The notes: generated by a model not told the origin, from the sequence alone. A stretch of DNA of 64,000 nucleotides from Streptomyces smyrnaeus (GCF_017676345.1 NZ_JAFFZM010000007.1:248001-312000); one strand, 5' to 3'. Shown: positions 7,141 through 15,484, numbered from the stretch's first letter. Program-made: numbers and translations.

Positions 7141-7639
7141 TCTTGCTACCGGTCGTAGGAAGTTGGTGGGCCGAGCCGCAGGCGAAGCCGGGAACTGTCC
7201 GTAAAATGATCAGCAAGGCCAGTGGTCGCCGACCACCCTCACCGGTCAGATGGAGCTCCGCCGTCGGGCCGCCTCGGGATCACCCCAGAGCTCACCCGTG
7301 CGGTGCCAGGCCGGGCGGTTCGCTTGCCGGGGCTCATGCAGGTTCCGTCCGCCGACCACCTGCGATGGCGGCCATACGCCGTCTGCCACTTGCCGAACCG
7401 GGTCGGTTGTTCTCGCCACGAACCGTTCGAAGTCGTCCGCCACGCAGCCAGGGAAAGTCCACTTCCTCCATGGTGATCGTGTCGATCAGTACGTCCTGGC
7501 GCATGAGCCGCCACATGTCACTCTGCTGCGCGATCCTGCGGTCACGGCCATGGCTCCACCAAACCCGGCCGCTACCGGGAGACCGAAGGGGCGGAGAGAT
7601 ACTTGACTTTAAGTTTGGTTGAACTATCAGGATTGCGCC
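7141..7639. other. Gene-poor stretch with unassigned decayed coding sequence
   Basis: Leftward frames between about 7246 and 7560 contain protein-like pieces (RRIAQQSDMWRLMRQDV, then ITMEEVDFPWL, then VADDFERFVARTTDPV) that would join only through a frameshift near 7445. No family was recognised. Just before the next gene, 7600-7620 is AT-rich (acttgactttaagtttggttg), a likely promoter for the gene at 7640. Confidence 0.3.
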
Positions 7640-8041
7640 ATGACCACACAGAACAGCGCGATCCTCCTCTTCCGCAACACCATGCGCATCAACGACGGCC
7701 ACCTGGACGGCTTCCGCGACGCCATCGCCCGAGCCGTGGACTTCGCGCAGCAGCACGGGCCGCAGTTGATGGTGGAGACCTTCGTGGACGAGGAGCAGAT
7801 GCTCGCGCACAGCTTCCAGCTCTACCGGGACTCCGACGCGGTCCGCCTGCACTGGCAGCTCGCGGACCCGTACATCAAGGAGGTGATGGAGCACTGCCGA
7901 GTGGAGCGCTTCGAGGTGTTCGGTGAGCCGGACGCCGACGTGGTGGAGAGCGTGCGTTCGGCGCTGGGCGATCAGTGCCCGCTCACTTTCTCCCCCCGTG
8001 TCGCCGGCTTCGTCCGCTTCGCACAATCGCCGGAGACATAA
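7640..8041 (+). CDS. Small dimeric alpha-beta-barrel-like protein (antibiotic biosynthesis monooxygenase fold), function unknown
   Basis: A 133-residue soluble protein starting MTTQNSAILLFRNTMRIN. The layout, strand (AILLFRNTMRI), helix (HLDGFRDAIARAVDFAQQ), strand (QLMVETFVDEEQ), then HSFQLYRDSDAVRLHWQ and a helix, fits a ferredoxin-like dimeric barrel such as ABM-domain proteins. No catalytic residue can be named. The ATG at 7640 is preceded by AGGA at the right distance; an upstream start at 7619 lacks one. It stands alone. Confidence 0.65.
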   Translation: MTTQNSAILLFRNTMRINDGHLDGFRDAIARAVDFAQQHGPQLMVETFVDEEQMLAHSFQLYRDSDAVRLHWQLADPYIKEVMEHCRVERFEVFGEPDADVVESVRSALGDQCPLTFSPRVAGFVRFAQSPET

Positions 8042-8279
8042 CCAGCATGCCTGTGCGGGCCGGGGCAGAGCACTGTCCCGGCCCACGAGATGTCCAGCGC
8101 GGCAAGTCGTCCCCGCAGCGGCCCAGTTCCTGCGCGCAACTGAGCCGCCGCCGACCGACCGCCACCCCCTATCCGTTCCGGTCCCGATCAGCGGCAATAT
8201 CGGGCGTCACGAGGGCGGGGCGCTCTGTTGGCCCGGTGGAGGTCGGTGGACGGTCGGTGGATGCAATACCCGGCCTCCG
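8042..8279. other. Convergent intergenic gap; nothing recognised
   Basis: Two genes end toward each other here. The sequence is GC-rich without a clear terminator stem or repeat. Confidence 0.4.
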
Positions 8280-8855
8280 TCACTGCCCCACCCGTCCGTC
8301 TATGCACTCGCGCAACAGGTCGGCATGCCCGCAGTGACGGGCGTACTCCTCGACCCTGTGCACCATCAGCTCCCGAACTGCGATCCGGTCCTTCCCCAGA
8401 CGCTCACTCGGGTCCGGGTGCTCGGCCAGCGCGGCATCGGTCGCGGCCTGCTCGCGGGCCAGCGCGGCATACGCAGCGTCGACCTCGGCCTGCTCGGCGA
8501 CCGCTCCGTCGAAGTCCCCGTCGTTCTCGCCGTACAGCTTCGGCAACGGCTCACCGTCGCTGATCCAGTTGAGCCAGTCGCGTTCCGTCTCGGCGAGGTG
8601 TCGAAGCAGACCCAGCAGCGACATCGTCGACGGCGGGACCGATCGACGGGCCAGCTGCTCCGCGTCCAGACCTTCGCACTTCATCCGCAGGGTCATGCGG
8701 TAGTTCGTCAGGGCGTCCTCCAGCGACTCCAGCTCACCCTCCGGGCTGGGCCCGTCGTTGTTGCGGGGGTCGTCGTCCGGGTCGGTCCACATGTCGGGGT
8801 AGATGGTCGCCCGACTCCATCTCGCGGGTTCGTCACTCATGCGTTGCATATTCAT
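8280..8855 (-). CDS. DinB/DUF664 family four-helix protein (mycothiol-dependent type)
   Basis: A 191-residue protein of the DinB-like four-helix bundle. Helix 1 reads SLEDALTNYRMTLRMKCEGL, helix 2 SLLGLLRHLAETERDWLNWI with the His that usually binds metal, and helix 4 VRELMVHRVEEYARHCGHAD carries the second and third His ligands. DUF664 members are thought to use mycothiol or bacillithiol in thiol transfer or detoxification. The ATG at 8855 has AGGGG nine bases upstream; an ATG at 8840 gives MSDEPARW. Both are plausible. It is monocistronic and convergent with the ABM-like gene. Confidence 0.85.
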   Translation of the reverse strand: MNMQRMSDEPARWSRATIYPDMWTDPDDDPRNNDGPSPEGELESLEDALTNYRMTLRMKCEGLDAEQLARRSVPPSTMSLLGLLRHLAETERDWLNWISDGEPLPKLYGENDGDFDGAVAEQAEVDAAYAALAREQAATDAALAEHPDPSERLGKDRIAVRELMVHRVEEYARHCGHADLLRECIDGRVGQ

Positions 8856-9182
8856 CCGTGACGACCCCTGCCCGCCAGGGTCTGGCGCCAATGTGGTCTT
8901 GGCTCGTGGATCGCGGCCGGGCGATGCGTCGGGAGCCGGGCACTGGTCGTCGTCCTCCGACAGGTTCCCGCGGCGGCTTCTTCCCTGGTACAGGGCAGGG
9001 CGCACAACGGTGTTGGTGGGGCGCGTCGCCGGTCTGTCGGTCACATCGGTGCGCCCTGACAGCCACTCGATAGTGGTCGGGAGCGCGCGCCAGGGGTGGG
9101 CAAGGGACGGAAGTGGGCCGTGCGTCTCGGCCCGCCCGGGGACAGTAGTTCCTGGGGAGATTCTTCGAGACGGAGCAACGAC

Positions 9183-10406
9183 ATGACCTCCACCGCCTCC
9201 TCCCTGCACCGCTCCTTGGCCATGGCCGTAGAGGCCACGAGCGCTCCCATGCCCTCTTCCGCTCTGCTGCCGCAGGAGGGTGAAACGACTGAACAGCGGG
9301 CCGCACGCAAGCACCACTTGTTGCCCGAGAGGCTGGCCGCCAACCGCGACATCAACCATCTGACCCCGATCATGCTCAACGCCTGCCGCAAGGCCGAAGC
9401 GGGAAATCCCCTCACCGATCTGGAAAGTGACCTGCTCGACCTGGCACGTCTGGCCGCTCCGACCCGCAGCGATCTGTTCGGGTACGGGACGGCGTACACG
9501 GAACTGGGTGAGGGAGGTCGCGCGGCTCTGTTCCCCGACCGCATTGCTGAGCTGACGATCGAGGACTCGTGCACCTACGAGCAGGTCTCCCAGGAAGTGG
9601 CGGACTATTGGCCGGTCATCAGCCAGTTGCCCAATGTGGCGTTCCATGAGCCGGGTATGCGTCCGCAGGACATGCCGTCGGGTGAGGTGGTGCAGCGCTA
9701 CGGGTGGAGTCGGATCATCCCGCCCCGCCCCCTGCCGGAGGCCGGTCGCGGGAAAGGGCAAGCGGCCTCGGGCCCGGTCGGTGCTGCCGATGCCTCGCGT
9801 GACCCGATGTGCGCGACAGTGCACGTCGTGCGGGCGAAGTGCCATGAGCACACCTGGGGCGAGCCGGGCACGGACGAGGTCTATTTCACTCTCCAGGTCA
9901 CCGACGGCGATCCCGACTACACCTTTGACCGGACCACCAAGACAGTCGAAGGCTTCAAGAAGGGCGTCACCAAGGATTACAACCAGCCTGTCGTGGCGTG
10001 GATGCACGACGACGAGGTGGACGAACTTCCCGTCACCAACGTCTGGATCGCCATCCAAGGGTGGGAGGAGGACCACGGTAAAAGTGACTTGGTGAAGAAG
10101 ATCGGAGAGAAAGCCCGAGACATCAGCGAGAAGCTGATCAAGGGCGTCAAGGACCCGACCAAGAAGGGTGATATGGCCAAGGGGATCGGCGGCATCATCC
10201 TGGCCATCGTCAGTCTTCTCACCCAATGGTGGCACGACGACTACATCGGGCAGAACTTCCTCGGCCCCTGGGGCCCCGATATCAGGGACGAACGGAGCTT
10301 CAACGTCCTGGTGGTCCAGTACACCCCTGACGGCCACGAGGCGAAGGGCAGCGGAAAGTACGAGGTGACCCTCAAGGCCACCCATGAGTGCTACGGGGAG
10401 CGCTGA
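9183..10406 (+). CDS. Unrecognised protein with a membrane-insertion-like helix inside a beta-rich domain
   Basis: A 407-residue protein not assigned to a family. Residues 1-190 look helical and soluble (LPERLAANRDINHLTPIML). After a Pro/Gly-rich linker (about 190-210) comes a beta-rich domain beginning CATVHVVRAKCHEHTWGEPG and TDEVYFTLQVTDGDPDYTF. Within it lies an amphipathic Lys-rich segment (VKKIGEKARDISEKLIKGVK), then one hydrophobic stretch (GIGGIILAIVSLLTQWW, about 340-356). It ends with FNVLVVQYTPDGHE and VTLKATHECYGER. The order (strands, amphipathic helix, hydrophobic helix, strands) recalls C2-like or pore-forming domains, but this is inference only. Start 9183 has GGAG at seven bases. 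There is no signal peptide. Confidence 0.75.
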   Translation: MTSTASSLHRSLAMAVEATSAPMPSSALLPQEGETTEQRAARKHHLLPERLAANRDINHLTPIMLNACRKAEAGNPLTDLESDLLDLARLAAPTRSDLFGYGTAYTELGEGGRAALFPDRIAELTIEDSCTYEQVSQEVADYWPVISQLPNVAFHEPGMRPQDMPSGEVVQRYGWSRIIPPRPLPEAGRGKGQAASGPVGAADASRDPMCATVHVVRAKCHEHTWGEPGTDEVYFTLQVTDGDPDYTFDRTTKTVEGFKKGVTKDYNQPVVAWMHDDEVDELPVTNVWIAIQGWEEDHGKSDLVKKIGEKARDISEKLIKGVKDPTKKGDMAKGIGGIILAIVSLLTQWWHDDYIGQNFLGPWGPDIRDERSFNVLVVQYTPDGHEAKGSGKYEVTLKATHECYGER

Positions 10407-10592
10407 CCCCGGAATGCACCGCTGAGGCAGCGCACCTGGCCTGGGTATCAGGGAAAGTGGGCGTGACACCTTGACGGCGGCGCCAGATCCCCCTCCGACG
10501 TGCCCTTCGCAACGGGGAGTCCCCTTGCGGGAGGGCGGAGGCCTCGCACCGTTACTGGTTGACCTGTGCCGTGTCGCGGGACCGGCCGCCCA
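10407..10592. other. Short convergent intergenic region, nothing recognised
   Basis: About 190 bases between the unknown protein and the metallo-hydrolase. There is no clear hairpin; the only structure is the 16-bp tandem repeat at its right end. Confidence 0.4.
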
Positions 10593-10624
10593 TTGCCCGC
10601 GGGTCGCTTTGCCCGCGGGTCGCT
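10593..10624. repeat. Exact 16-bp tandem duplication at the 3' end of the metallo-hydrolase gene
   Basis: The 16-base unit ttgcccgcgggtcgct occurs twice in a row, and each copy contains the palindrome CCCGCGGG. The second copy touches the stop codon of the leftward gene, so the array could fold as a transcript-end structure. Confidence 0.8.
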
Positions 10625-11460
10625 CAGGCGGCGACTTCCGAGCCGACCGTGACCCGCTCGCCCGGGGAGCACCGCAGGATACGCGCATCGTGCCCACGGC
10701 GCCCGGCCTCGGCGAGGAAGTCCGAGAGCGGTGAGCGGAAGACGGTGTAGTCCTCGTGATGGACAGGAAGCGCTCGACGCGGGCGGATCAGGTCGAGCAG
10801 GTCGGCGCCCTGTTCGGCGTCCATGGTGACCACCATCCCGCCGGGCAGGGTGGTACCGCCCAGGTGCATGACTGCCAGGTGGATGTCGGGATGGCGGCGG
10901 GCGATCTCGCGCAGACCGTCGTACATCAGGGTGTCGCCGGTGAGGTACACAACGAGACGGATCTCGCCGGAACGGTCGCCGAACTCCAGCAGACTGCCCA
11001 TCACCGGCGGCAGCAGGGCGCGCGCCGGGGCCGGCGCGTGGCGTCCGGGGAGCGAAGTGATTCGTACCAGGGAATCGCCCCGCAGCAGGGTGTGACTCTG
11101 CCATGTCTTCAGACCCACTGCACGATGGAACCCGAACAAGCCCTGCAGAAGGCGTGAGGCGTGTGGGGTGGACACGAAGGGCAGGCCGCGGTCCAGGCCG
11201 CGCCGGGCCACGCGGTCGAAATGGTCGCCGTGCAGATGGGACAGTACGACCGCGTCCAGGTCCTCGTGGGGCAGCTCGGAGATGTCGACGGCCGGTTCCG
11301 TGAGCCGACGTGAGACGAGACCGTAGCCGAGGTGGGCGAGCTGCCCGCGGTGGAGGAAGTTCGGGTCGGTCAGCAGCGCGAGCTTCCCGTAACGGATCAG
11401 CAGCGTGGCGTTACCGATGAACAGGATCTCCGCAGTGCCTTCGGGCGGTCTGTGCTGCAC
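10624..11460 (-). CDS. MBL-fold metallo-hydrolase (UlaG/beta-lactamase-like)
   Basis: A 278-residue metallo-beta-lactamase-fold enzyme. It opens with EILFIGNATLLIRYGKLALLTDP, and the dinuclear-metal motif HLHGDHFD is at about residues 76-83. Later ligands are likely the Asp in LTGDTLMYDG (about 175), His in MHLGGTT (about 198) and His in VHHEDYT (about 230). This set fits the UlaG/Zn-dependent lactonase or phosphodiesterase branch. The substrate is unknown. It starts at GTG 11460, supported by AGGGAG six bases upstream. A 12-bp perfect hairpin lies 24 bases before the start and may regulate it. Confidence 0.88.
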   Translation of the reverse strand: MQHRPPEGTAEILFIGNATLLIRYGKLALLTDPNFLHRGQLAHLGYGLVSRRLTEPAVDISELPHEDLDAVVLSHLHGDHFDRVARRGLDRGLPFVSTPHASRLLQGLFGFHRAVGLKTWQSHTLLRGDSLVRITSLPGRHAPAPARALLPPVMGSLLEFGDRSGEIRLVVYLTGDTLMYDGLREIARRHPDIHLAVMHLGGTTLPGGMVVTMDAEQGADLLDLIRPRRALPVHHEDYTVFRSPLSDFLAEAGRRGHDARILRCSPGERVTVGSEVAA

Positions 11461-11483
11461 GGCGCACTCCCTACGTCACTCCT

Positions 11484-11514
11484 GTGCCGGGTCACCCCCT
11501 GAGTGACCCGGCAC
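11484..11514. promoter_or_regulatory. 12-bp perfect inverted repeat upstream of the metallo-hydrolase
   Basis: The arms gtgccgggtcac (11484-11495) and gtgacccggcac (11503-11514) enclose a 7-base loop. For the leftward gene starting at 11460 this is the leader or promoter zone, so a repressor operator or attenuator is more likely than a terminator. Confidence 0.65.
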
Positions 11515-11620
11515 TGTGCATCTACACCCGACGGCGCCAGTGATAGCTCTGCAAGTCCTTGGCTACGCACTCCCCCGCCCCTGGCTCTCTGGCGTCGCCA
11601 CTGCGGGTCGGCGTGGCGCT

Positions 11621-11657
11621 GCAGTGCACTGCGCTGCACTGCACTGCACTGCACTGT
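11621..11657. repeat. TGCAC pentanucleotide tandem repeat
   Basis: About seven TGCAC/TGCGC units in a row (gcactgcactgcactgcact). The relative copy near 18.12 kb has only about two units, so this array probably expanded by slippage. Confidence 0.8.
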
Positions 11658-11754
11658 GCCTACGCCAACTTGAAACCGCAGTTCAGAAGGCTGGTGTGAC
11701 CGGTTCTCGGAGTGCTCACGCTGGTCGGGGGCGGCTGTCTGCGGAGTAGATCAT
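11651..11754 (+). repeat. 104-bp dispersed repeat, copy A
   Basis: This stretch (cgccaacttg ... ggctggtgtgaccgg ... gctggtcg ... gtagatc) aligns end to end with the reverse complement of 18016-18119 at roughly three of four positions, including the 15-base block ggctggtgtgaccgg. Neither copy is in a convincing gene. The element may be the end of a mobile sequence or a conserved non-coding element. Confidence 0.6.
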
Positions 11755-12056
11755 CCGTCAGGCTGTGTTTTCGGCGGCACTCGGAGCGGGTTTACTTACA
11801 GCGGCAGGTGAGCCTCGTCCGCCCGGCCGAAGATGTCTCTGCGCGTCAGGGCGGCACCGACTCGCGGGCGTCGAGGATGGTCAGCGTATGACGCACTTCC
11901 GTGCCCAGCCGAAAGAGCTGAAGACTGATCTGGCCGCCCTTACTGACAGTGAGAATGTGGCTGGTAGTCCTACTGGTGAGCCTGACTCACTTACTGACTG
12001 ACTTCATCGACTGCCCTGTCTGGGATTTGTCGGCTCGTCGGCAGGGCCGCCCATCG
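11755..12056. other. Intergenic stretch with one very small candidate ORF
   Basis: Apart from the 37-codon candidate at 11888-12001, nothing is recognised. The sequence 11920-12005 is unusually rich in ACTGA/ACTGAC words and lower in GC than its surroundings. Confidence 0.35.
11888..12001 (+). CDS. Possible 37-residue peptide, acidic and Ser/Thr-rich
   Basis: The ATG at 11888 follows GGATGG. The peptide begins MTHFRAQPKELKTDLAALTD and ends with an acidic Ser/Thr/Pro tail. Codon use (ACT, AGT, CTT) is unlike the rest of the window. It has no Cys and no recognisable modification enzyme nearby, so a RiPP precursor is not supported. It may be chance. Confidence 0.18.
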   Translation: MTHFRAQPKELKTDLAALTDSENVAGSPTGEPDSLTD

Positions 12057-12860
12057 TCATGCCCCGTTGGCGGTGAGTCGGCCGATGGCCCGGATGACCT
12101 GGCGCCGGGTGGCCAGGCGTCGGGCGAGGAAGGCCATCACCCGGTTCGTGCGGCCGGCGATGACGCTGGGCGGCGGGTTCCTGCGGTCCAGGGCGGCCAG
12201 CGCGGTGCGGACGACGTCGGCGGGCGAGGCGAGCCTGGTCCCTCCGGCGGCCTGTTGGGTGCCCACGACGTCGAAGAACTCGGTCCGGGTCGCGCCGGGG
12301 GACAGGGCCAGCACCCGCAGACCGGTGCCGCGCGACTCTTCCCACAGAGCCTCGGTGAGGCTGAGCACGAACGCCTTGGTCGCCCCGTAGAGCGCCATGC
12401 GCGGGTTGGGCTGGTAGGCGGCCATGCTCGCCACGTTGACCAGTACCCCGCGGCCCGCGGTACGCAGTTGGCCGATGAAGGCACGGCTGATGTCGGCGAC
12501 CGCGGTCACATCGACCGCGATCTCCCGGCGCAGCCGGTCCGGGTCCGCCTGGTGGAAAGGGCCGAAGGTGGCGAACCCGGCGTTGTTGATCAGGCTCGTG
12601 ACGTGCAGGCCGAGCTCGGCCACCTGCGCGGCCAGCGCCTGCCCGGGGTGTTCCGTGGCCAGGTCCATCTCCACCACGTGCGCCTGGATCCGATGCTGTT
12701 CGCGCAGTTCGGTGGCCAGCTTCTCCAGGCGGTCCCTGCGGCGGGCGACCAGCACCAGGTCGGAGCCGCGGGCGGCGAGCTGGCGGGCGAACTCGGCGCC
12801 GAGGCCCGCACTGGCCCCGGTGATGAGGGTGGTGTGTCCGTGGTAGTCGACGGTCGACAT
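12057..12860 (-). CDS. Short-chain dehydrogenase/reductase (SDR)
   Basis: A 267-residue classical SDR. The NAD(P) loop TLITGASAGLGAEFA (about residues 10-24) and ARRRDR suggest NADPH preference. NNAG is present in SLINNAGFATFGPF (about 87-100), and the catalytic Ser-Tyr-Lys is in VASMAAYQPNPRMALYGATKA (Ser about 140, YGATK about 154). The C-terminus FLARRLATRRQVIRAIG resembles the SDR group acting on lipophilic substrates. The start at 12860 is chosen for AAGGA at the right distance. It is divergent from a TetR gene across an 82-bp region with a dyad, so that TetR probably represses it. Confidence 0.9.
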   Translation of the reverse strand: MSTVDYHGHTTLITGASAGLGAEFARQLAARGSDLVLVARRRDRLEKLATELREQHRIQAHVVEMDLATEHPGQALAAQVAELGLHVTSLINNAGFATFGPFHQADPDRLRREIAVDVTAVADISRAFIGQLRTAGRGVLVNVASMAAYQPNPRMALYGATKAFVLSLTEALWEESRGTGLRVLALSPGATRTEFFDVVGTQQAAGGTRLASPADVVRTALAALDRRNPPPSVIAGRTNRVMAFLARRLATRRQVIRAIGRLTANGA

Positions 12861-12883
12861 GGTCATCCTTCTTTCAGTAGCTG

Positions 12884-12910
12884 CCTTGTTGGCAGTTAAT
12901 GCCAAGTAGG
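12884..12910. promoter_or_regulatory. TetR operator candidate between SDR and TetR genes
   Basis: The arms CCTTGTTGGCA and TGCCAAGTAGG are separated by five bases and match at nine of eleven positions. The dyad lies midway between the divergent starts at 12860 and 12943, the usual place for a TetR autoregulatory site. Confidence 0.6.
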
Positions 12911-12942
12911 CGGTCGCTGTCCAGAGGGGTATCCTGACGTCC

Positions 12943-13530
12943 ATGACGACCTTGTGGGAGCGCTCGCGGCAGGTCGCCGTCCAGGCGATCCTGGATACGG
13001 CGGTACGCCTGTTCGCCGAGCAGGGCTACGAGCAGACGACGATCGCCCAGATCGCGCGGGAGGCGGGGATCTCGCAGCGCTCCCTCTTCCGCTACTTCGG
13101 AACCAAGGAGGACCTGGTCTGCGGCGACCAGGAGGCGCTGGGCGAGCTGCTGAAAAGGACGGTCGAGCAGCAACCGGCCGGGATGTCCGCCTGGGATGCC
13201 CTACGCGCCGGATTCGAGGTCATTCTGACCGCCAACCACCCCCCTGAGCGCGCGCTGGAACTGTCCCGCCTCATCTTCGACACGCCCTCGCTGCGTGCCC
13301 GCTACGTCGAGAAGCGACTGCGCTGGCAGGCCGAACTCGTCCCCGTCATCCGGGCGCGACTGGGCAACGGCTCCGGTCGGCTGGCTCCCGACGCGCAGGC
13401 CAAGGCGATCGTCGCGGCGGTCTTCGCCTGTATCGACACGGCAACCGAACTCTGGGCCGAACATGACGGACGGATCGACCTGGCAGACCTCTACGACCAG
13501 TGCCTCGCTGCGGTGCGGGACCACGGCTGA
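12943..13530 (+). CDS. TetR-family transcriptional regulator
   Basis: A 195-residue repressor. The N-terminal helix-turn-helix is AVRLFAEQGYEQTTIAQIAR with EAGISQRSLFRYFGTKEDLV (residues about 20-60), the TetR signature. The C-terminal domain (PPERALELSRLIFDTPSLRA and the final IVAAVFACIDTATELWAEHD) is of the variable ligand-binding type, like MftR/TetR_C_17 proteins. It probably represses the divergent SDR gene and itself through the dyad at 12884-12910; the inducer is unknown. The ATG at 12943 is the only sensible start. Confidence 0.9.
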   Translation: MTTLWERSRQVAVQAILDTAVRLFAEQGYEQTTIAQIAREAGISQRSLFRYFGTKEDLVCGDQEALGELLKRTVEQQPAGMSAWDALRAGFEVILTANHPPERALELSRLIFDTPSLRARYVEKRLRWQAELVPVIRARLGNGSGRLAPDAQAKAIVAAVFACIDTATELWAEHDGRIDLADLYDQCLAAVRDHG

Positions 13531-13755
13531 GGCACGTACCCCGGCACGCCTTCGCGCAGAACCCGACGTCACCGCGCGGTCGACCGCAGCCGCCAGAAAC
13601 ACGTGGCAAGGGGCAAGTGGTGGTCCATGCGCTGGAAGGCTCCACTGAACGCGTTCCAGGTCGCCTCCGGGGGCGCCTGCCCCCGAACAACAACTGAACA
13701 CTCAACAAATAGGACCAGCCGTCAGATTGACGCAGCCTCAGGAACCTTGCGGAAG
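13531..13755. other. Convergent intergenic region, nothing recognised
   Basis: About 225 bases between a rightward TetR gene and a leftward SDR gene. No clear terminator stem, repeat or small gene was seen. Confidence 0.4.
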
Positions 13756-14532
13756 TCAGCGGATGGTGAGCCCGCCGTCGACGGCGAGGATGGTGCCGGT
13801 GGTCCACTGGGCCGAGGCCAGATAGGCGGCCGCGGTGGCGACGTCTTGGGCAGTGCCGAGACGTCCCAGGGGGTAGGAGTGCTCGATCTGCTCGTCGTGT
13901 GCAGTGCGTTCCTCTGCGGTCATGGGGGCGATATAGGAGCGTTCGTACTTGGGAGTGCGGACGGCGCCGGGAGCGATGGCATTGACACGGACTCCTTGGG
14001 GGCCGAGTTCACTGGCCAGCGCCCGGGTCATGGAGTTGAGCGCTCCGCGGGTGGCGGAGTAGGCGGCCGAAGGACGGCCTGCGACCATTTTGCGGGCCCA
14101 GTAGCTGCTGATGTTGATGATGCTTCCCCGAGCGTTCACGAGGGCGGGCAGGAGTTGCTGGCTCAGCAGCAGCGGCACTTGGACGTTGAGGTGCCACATG
14201 GTGTTCATCTGGTCGACCGTGGTGTCGGCAAGGGAGGCGAAGTGGGCGGTGCCGACGTTGTTGACGAGGGTGTCGACCCGGTCGGTCAGGTTTCCGATGC
14301 GCGCGGCGATCTGGGCGGGGGCCTCGGGCGCGGAGAGGTCCGCGGACACCGTGTGCACGATGGTGCCGTGACGGCCAAGTTCCTTGGCGGCGGTCTCGAG
14401 TTTGTCGCGGTTGCGGGCGGCAAGGATCAGGTTCGCGCCGTCGTGGGCGAGGGCATCGGCGATGGCCAGGCCAAGGCCCTCGCTGCCACCTGTGACGACG
14501 GCGAAACGACTGGTGGTGCGGTGCTCGGTCAT
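13756..14532 (-). CDS. SDR oxidoreductase (FabG/glucose-dehydrogenase-like)
   Basis: A 258-residue classical SDR. AVVTGGSEGLGLAIADAL (about residues 11-28) binds the cofactor, LVNNVGTAHF is the NNxG element (about 88-97), the catalytic Ser is in INISSYWARK (about 139), and the catalytic Tyr-Lys site appears as YSATRGALN, with Arg where Lys is expected (about 156). That Tyr-xxx-Arg change is unusual and may reduce or alter activity. The C-terminus (AAYLASAQWTTGTILAVDGG) is typical. It starts one base after the stop of the upstream SDR and is translationally coupled to it. The pair is probably controlled by the TetR gene at 15485. Confidence 0.88.
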   Translation of the reverse strand: MTEHRTTSRFAVVTGGSEGLGLAIADALAHDGANLILAARNRDKLETAAKELGRHGTIVHTVSADLSAPEAPAQIAARIGNLTDRVDTLVNNVGTAHFASLADTTVDQMNTMWHLNVQVPLLLSQQLLPALVNARGSIINISSYWARKMVAGRPSAAYSATRGALNSMTRALASELGPQGVRVNAIAPGAVRTPKYERSYIAPMTAEERTAHDEQIEHSYPLGRLGTAQDVATAAAYLASAQWTTGTILAVDGGLTIR

Positions 14533-14533
14533 G

Positions 14534-15379
14534 TCAGATCGCCGTTGTGTGGTCGGTGGAAGCACTCAGGGTCGCGAATCGGCGTAGCTCTTGGAGTTGG
14601 TCGCTGCGGGCGTTTTCGATGCCGGCGAGGGCGTCGCTGCCGAGAGGAAGGCGCAGCGGGGGGCTCGGCATATCGGTGAGGGCGACGAGGGCCTGGGCCA
14701 TGCGGGCGGGGTCGCCGATCTGGCCTCCCGCAGTGGCGGCGGAGCGCGCCAGCGCTTCGTGCACGGGAAGGTAATCGGGGAGGGCGGCGCCGCTGGGCAG
14801 CCGGCTCGCCCAGTTGGCGCGGAAGTCGGTGCGGATTGCTCCGGGCTCCACGATCGTTGTCCGGATGCCCAGCGGGGTGAGTTCGGCGGCCAGTGAAACG
14901 CTCAGACCTTCGAGGGCGTGCTTGCCGGCCGTGTAGGCGCTCATCCCTAGGACACCGGTCTGCCCTGCCAGGGAGCTTATCTGCAGCACACGGCCGGCTT
15001 TCGCCGCGCGCAGGTGGGGCAGAGCGGCGCGCAGGACATTGGCGGCGGCGAAGAAGTTCACTTCGAACTGGGCGCGCAACTCCATGTCGTCCAGTTCCTC
15101 GAAGGGGCCCGCCAGCGCGTAGCCGGCGTTGTTGACGACGACGTCGAGGCGGCCGAACCTGGTGATCGCGTCATCCAGGACCGGACGCCGCGTACCGGCG
15201 TCGGTGATGTCCACGCTCACGGTGCGCAGCCGCCCGGGAAAGGCGGCGGTCAGCGGTTGCAGCGGCCCGTCGCCACGCGTGACCGCGATCACTCGCTCAC
15301 CTGAACTCAGAACCTCACTGACCAGGGCCTGGCCCAACCCGCCGGACGCGCCGGTGACCAGCCACACGCGGGATTCCAT
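14534..15379 (-). CDS. Short-chain dehydrogenase/reductase
   Basis: A 281-residue SDR of the group that keeps its N-terminal glycine motif near the start: VWLVTGASGGLGQALVSEVL (residues 5-24). DVVVNNAGYALAGPF lies at about 80-94, Ser in ISSLAGQTG (about 137) and the Tyr-Lys pair in YTAGKHALEG (about 150). EPGAIRTDF is the usual post-active-site PG motif. It is the first gene of a two-SDR operon, with GAGAGG eight bases before the ATG at 15379, and is divergent from a TetR gene. The substrate is unknown. Confidence 0.9.
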   Translation of the reverse strand: MESRVWLVTGASGGLGQALVSEVLSSGERVIAVTRGDGPLQPLTAAFPGRLRTVSVDITDAGTRRPVLDDAITRFGRLDVVVNNAGYALAGPFEELDDMELRAQFEVNFFAAANVLRAALPHLRAAKAGRVLQISSLAGQTGVLGMSAYTAGKHALEGLSVSLAAELTPLGIRTTIVEPGAIRTDFRANWASRLPSGAALPDYLPVHEALARSAATAGGQIGDPARMAQALVALTDMPSPPLRLPLGSDALAGIENARSDQLQELRRFATLSASTDHTTAI

Positions 15380-15409
15380 GCTTCGCACCTCTCGCACGAG
15401 CCAAAAAAA

Positions 15410-15463
15410 CGGACCGATCTTGTCCGCTTCCACGATAGTAGAGGAGGCGGACAGAAGCTGTCC
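15410..15463. promoter_or_regulatory. Two GGAC/GTCC dyads: TetR operators between SDR operon and TetR gene
   Basis: CGGAC-N7-GTCCG (15410-15426) and GGACAG-AAG-CTGTCC (15449-15463) share GGAC/GTCC arms about 38 bp apart centre to centre, in a 105-bp divergent promoter region. Binding by the adjacent TetR protein is inferred. Confidence 0.6.
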
Positions 15464-15484
15464 ACTTATGGATAAGATGGGGTG

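Noticed and set aside
8280..10697. A leftward 805-codon open frame covering the DinB gene and the unknown rightward gene
   Set aside because: Only its last 191 codons (8280-8855) look like protein; the rest is Arg/Pro/Gly-rich antisense to the 9183-10406 gene, which has proper codon bias and a ribosome binding site.
11621..11657. TGCAC array as a CRISPR or origin repeat
   Set aside because: The units are contiguous 5-mers without spacers and without DnaA boxes.
11888..12001. RiPP precursor peptide
   Set aside because: No Cys, no typical leader motif, and no modifying enzyme, protease or transporter beside it.
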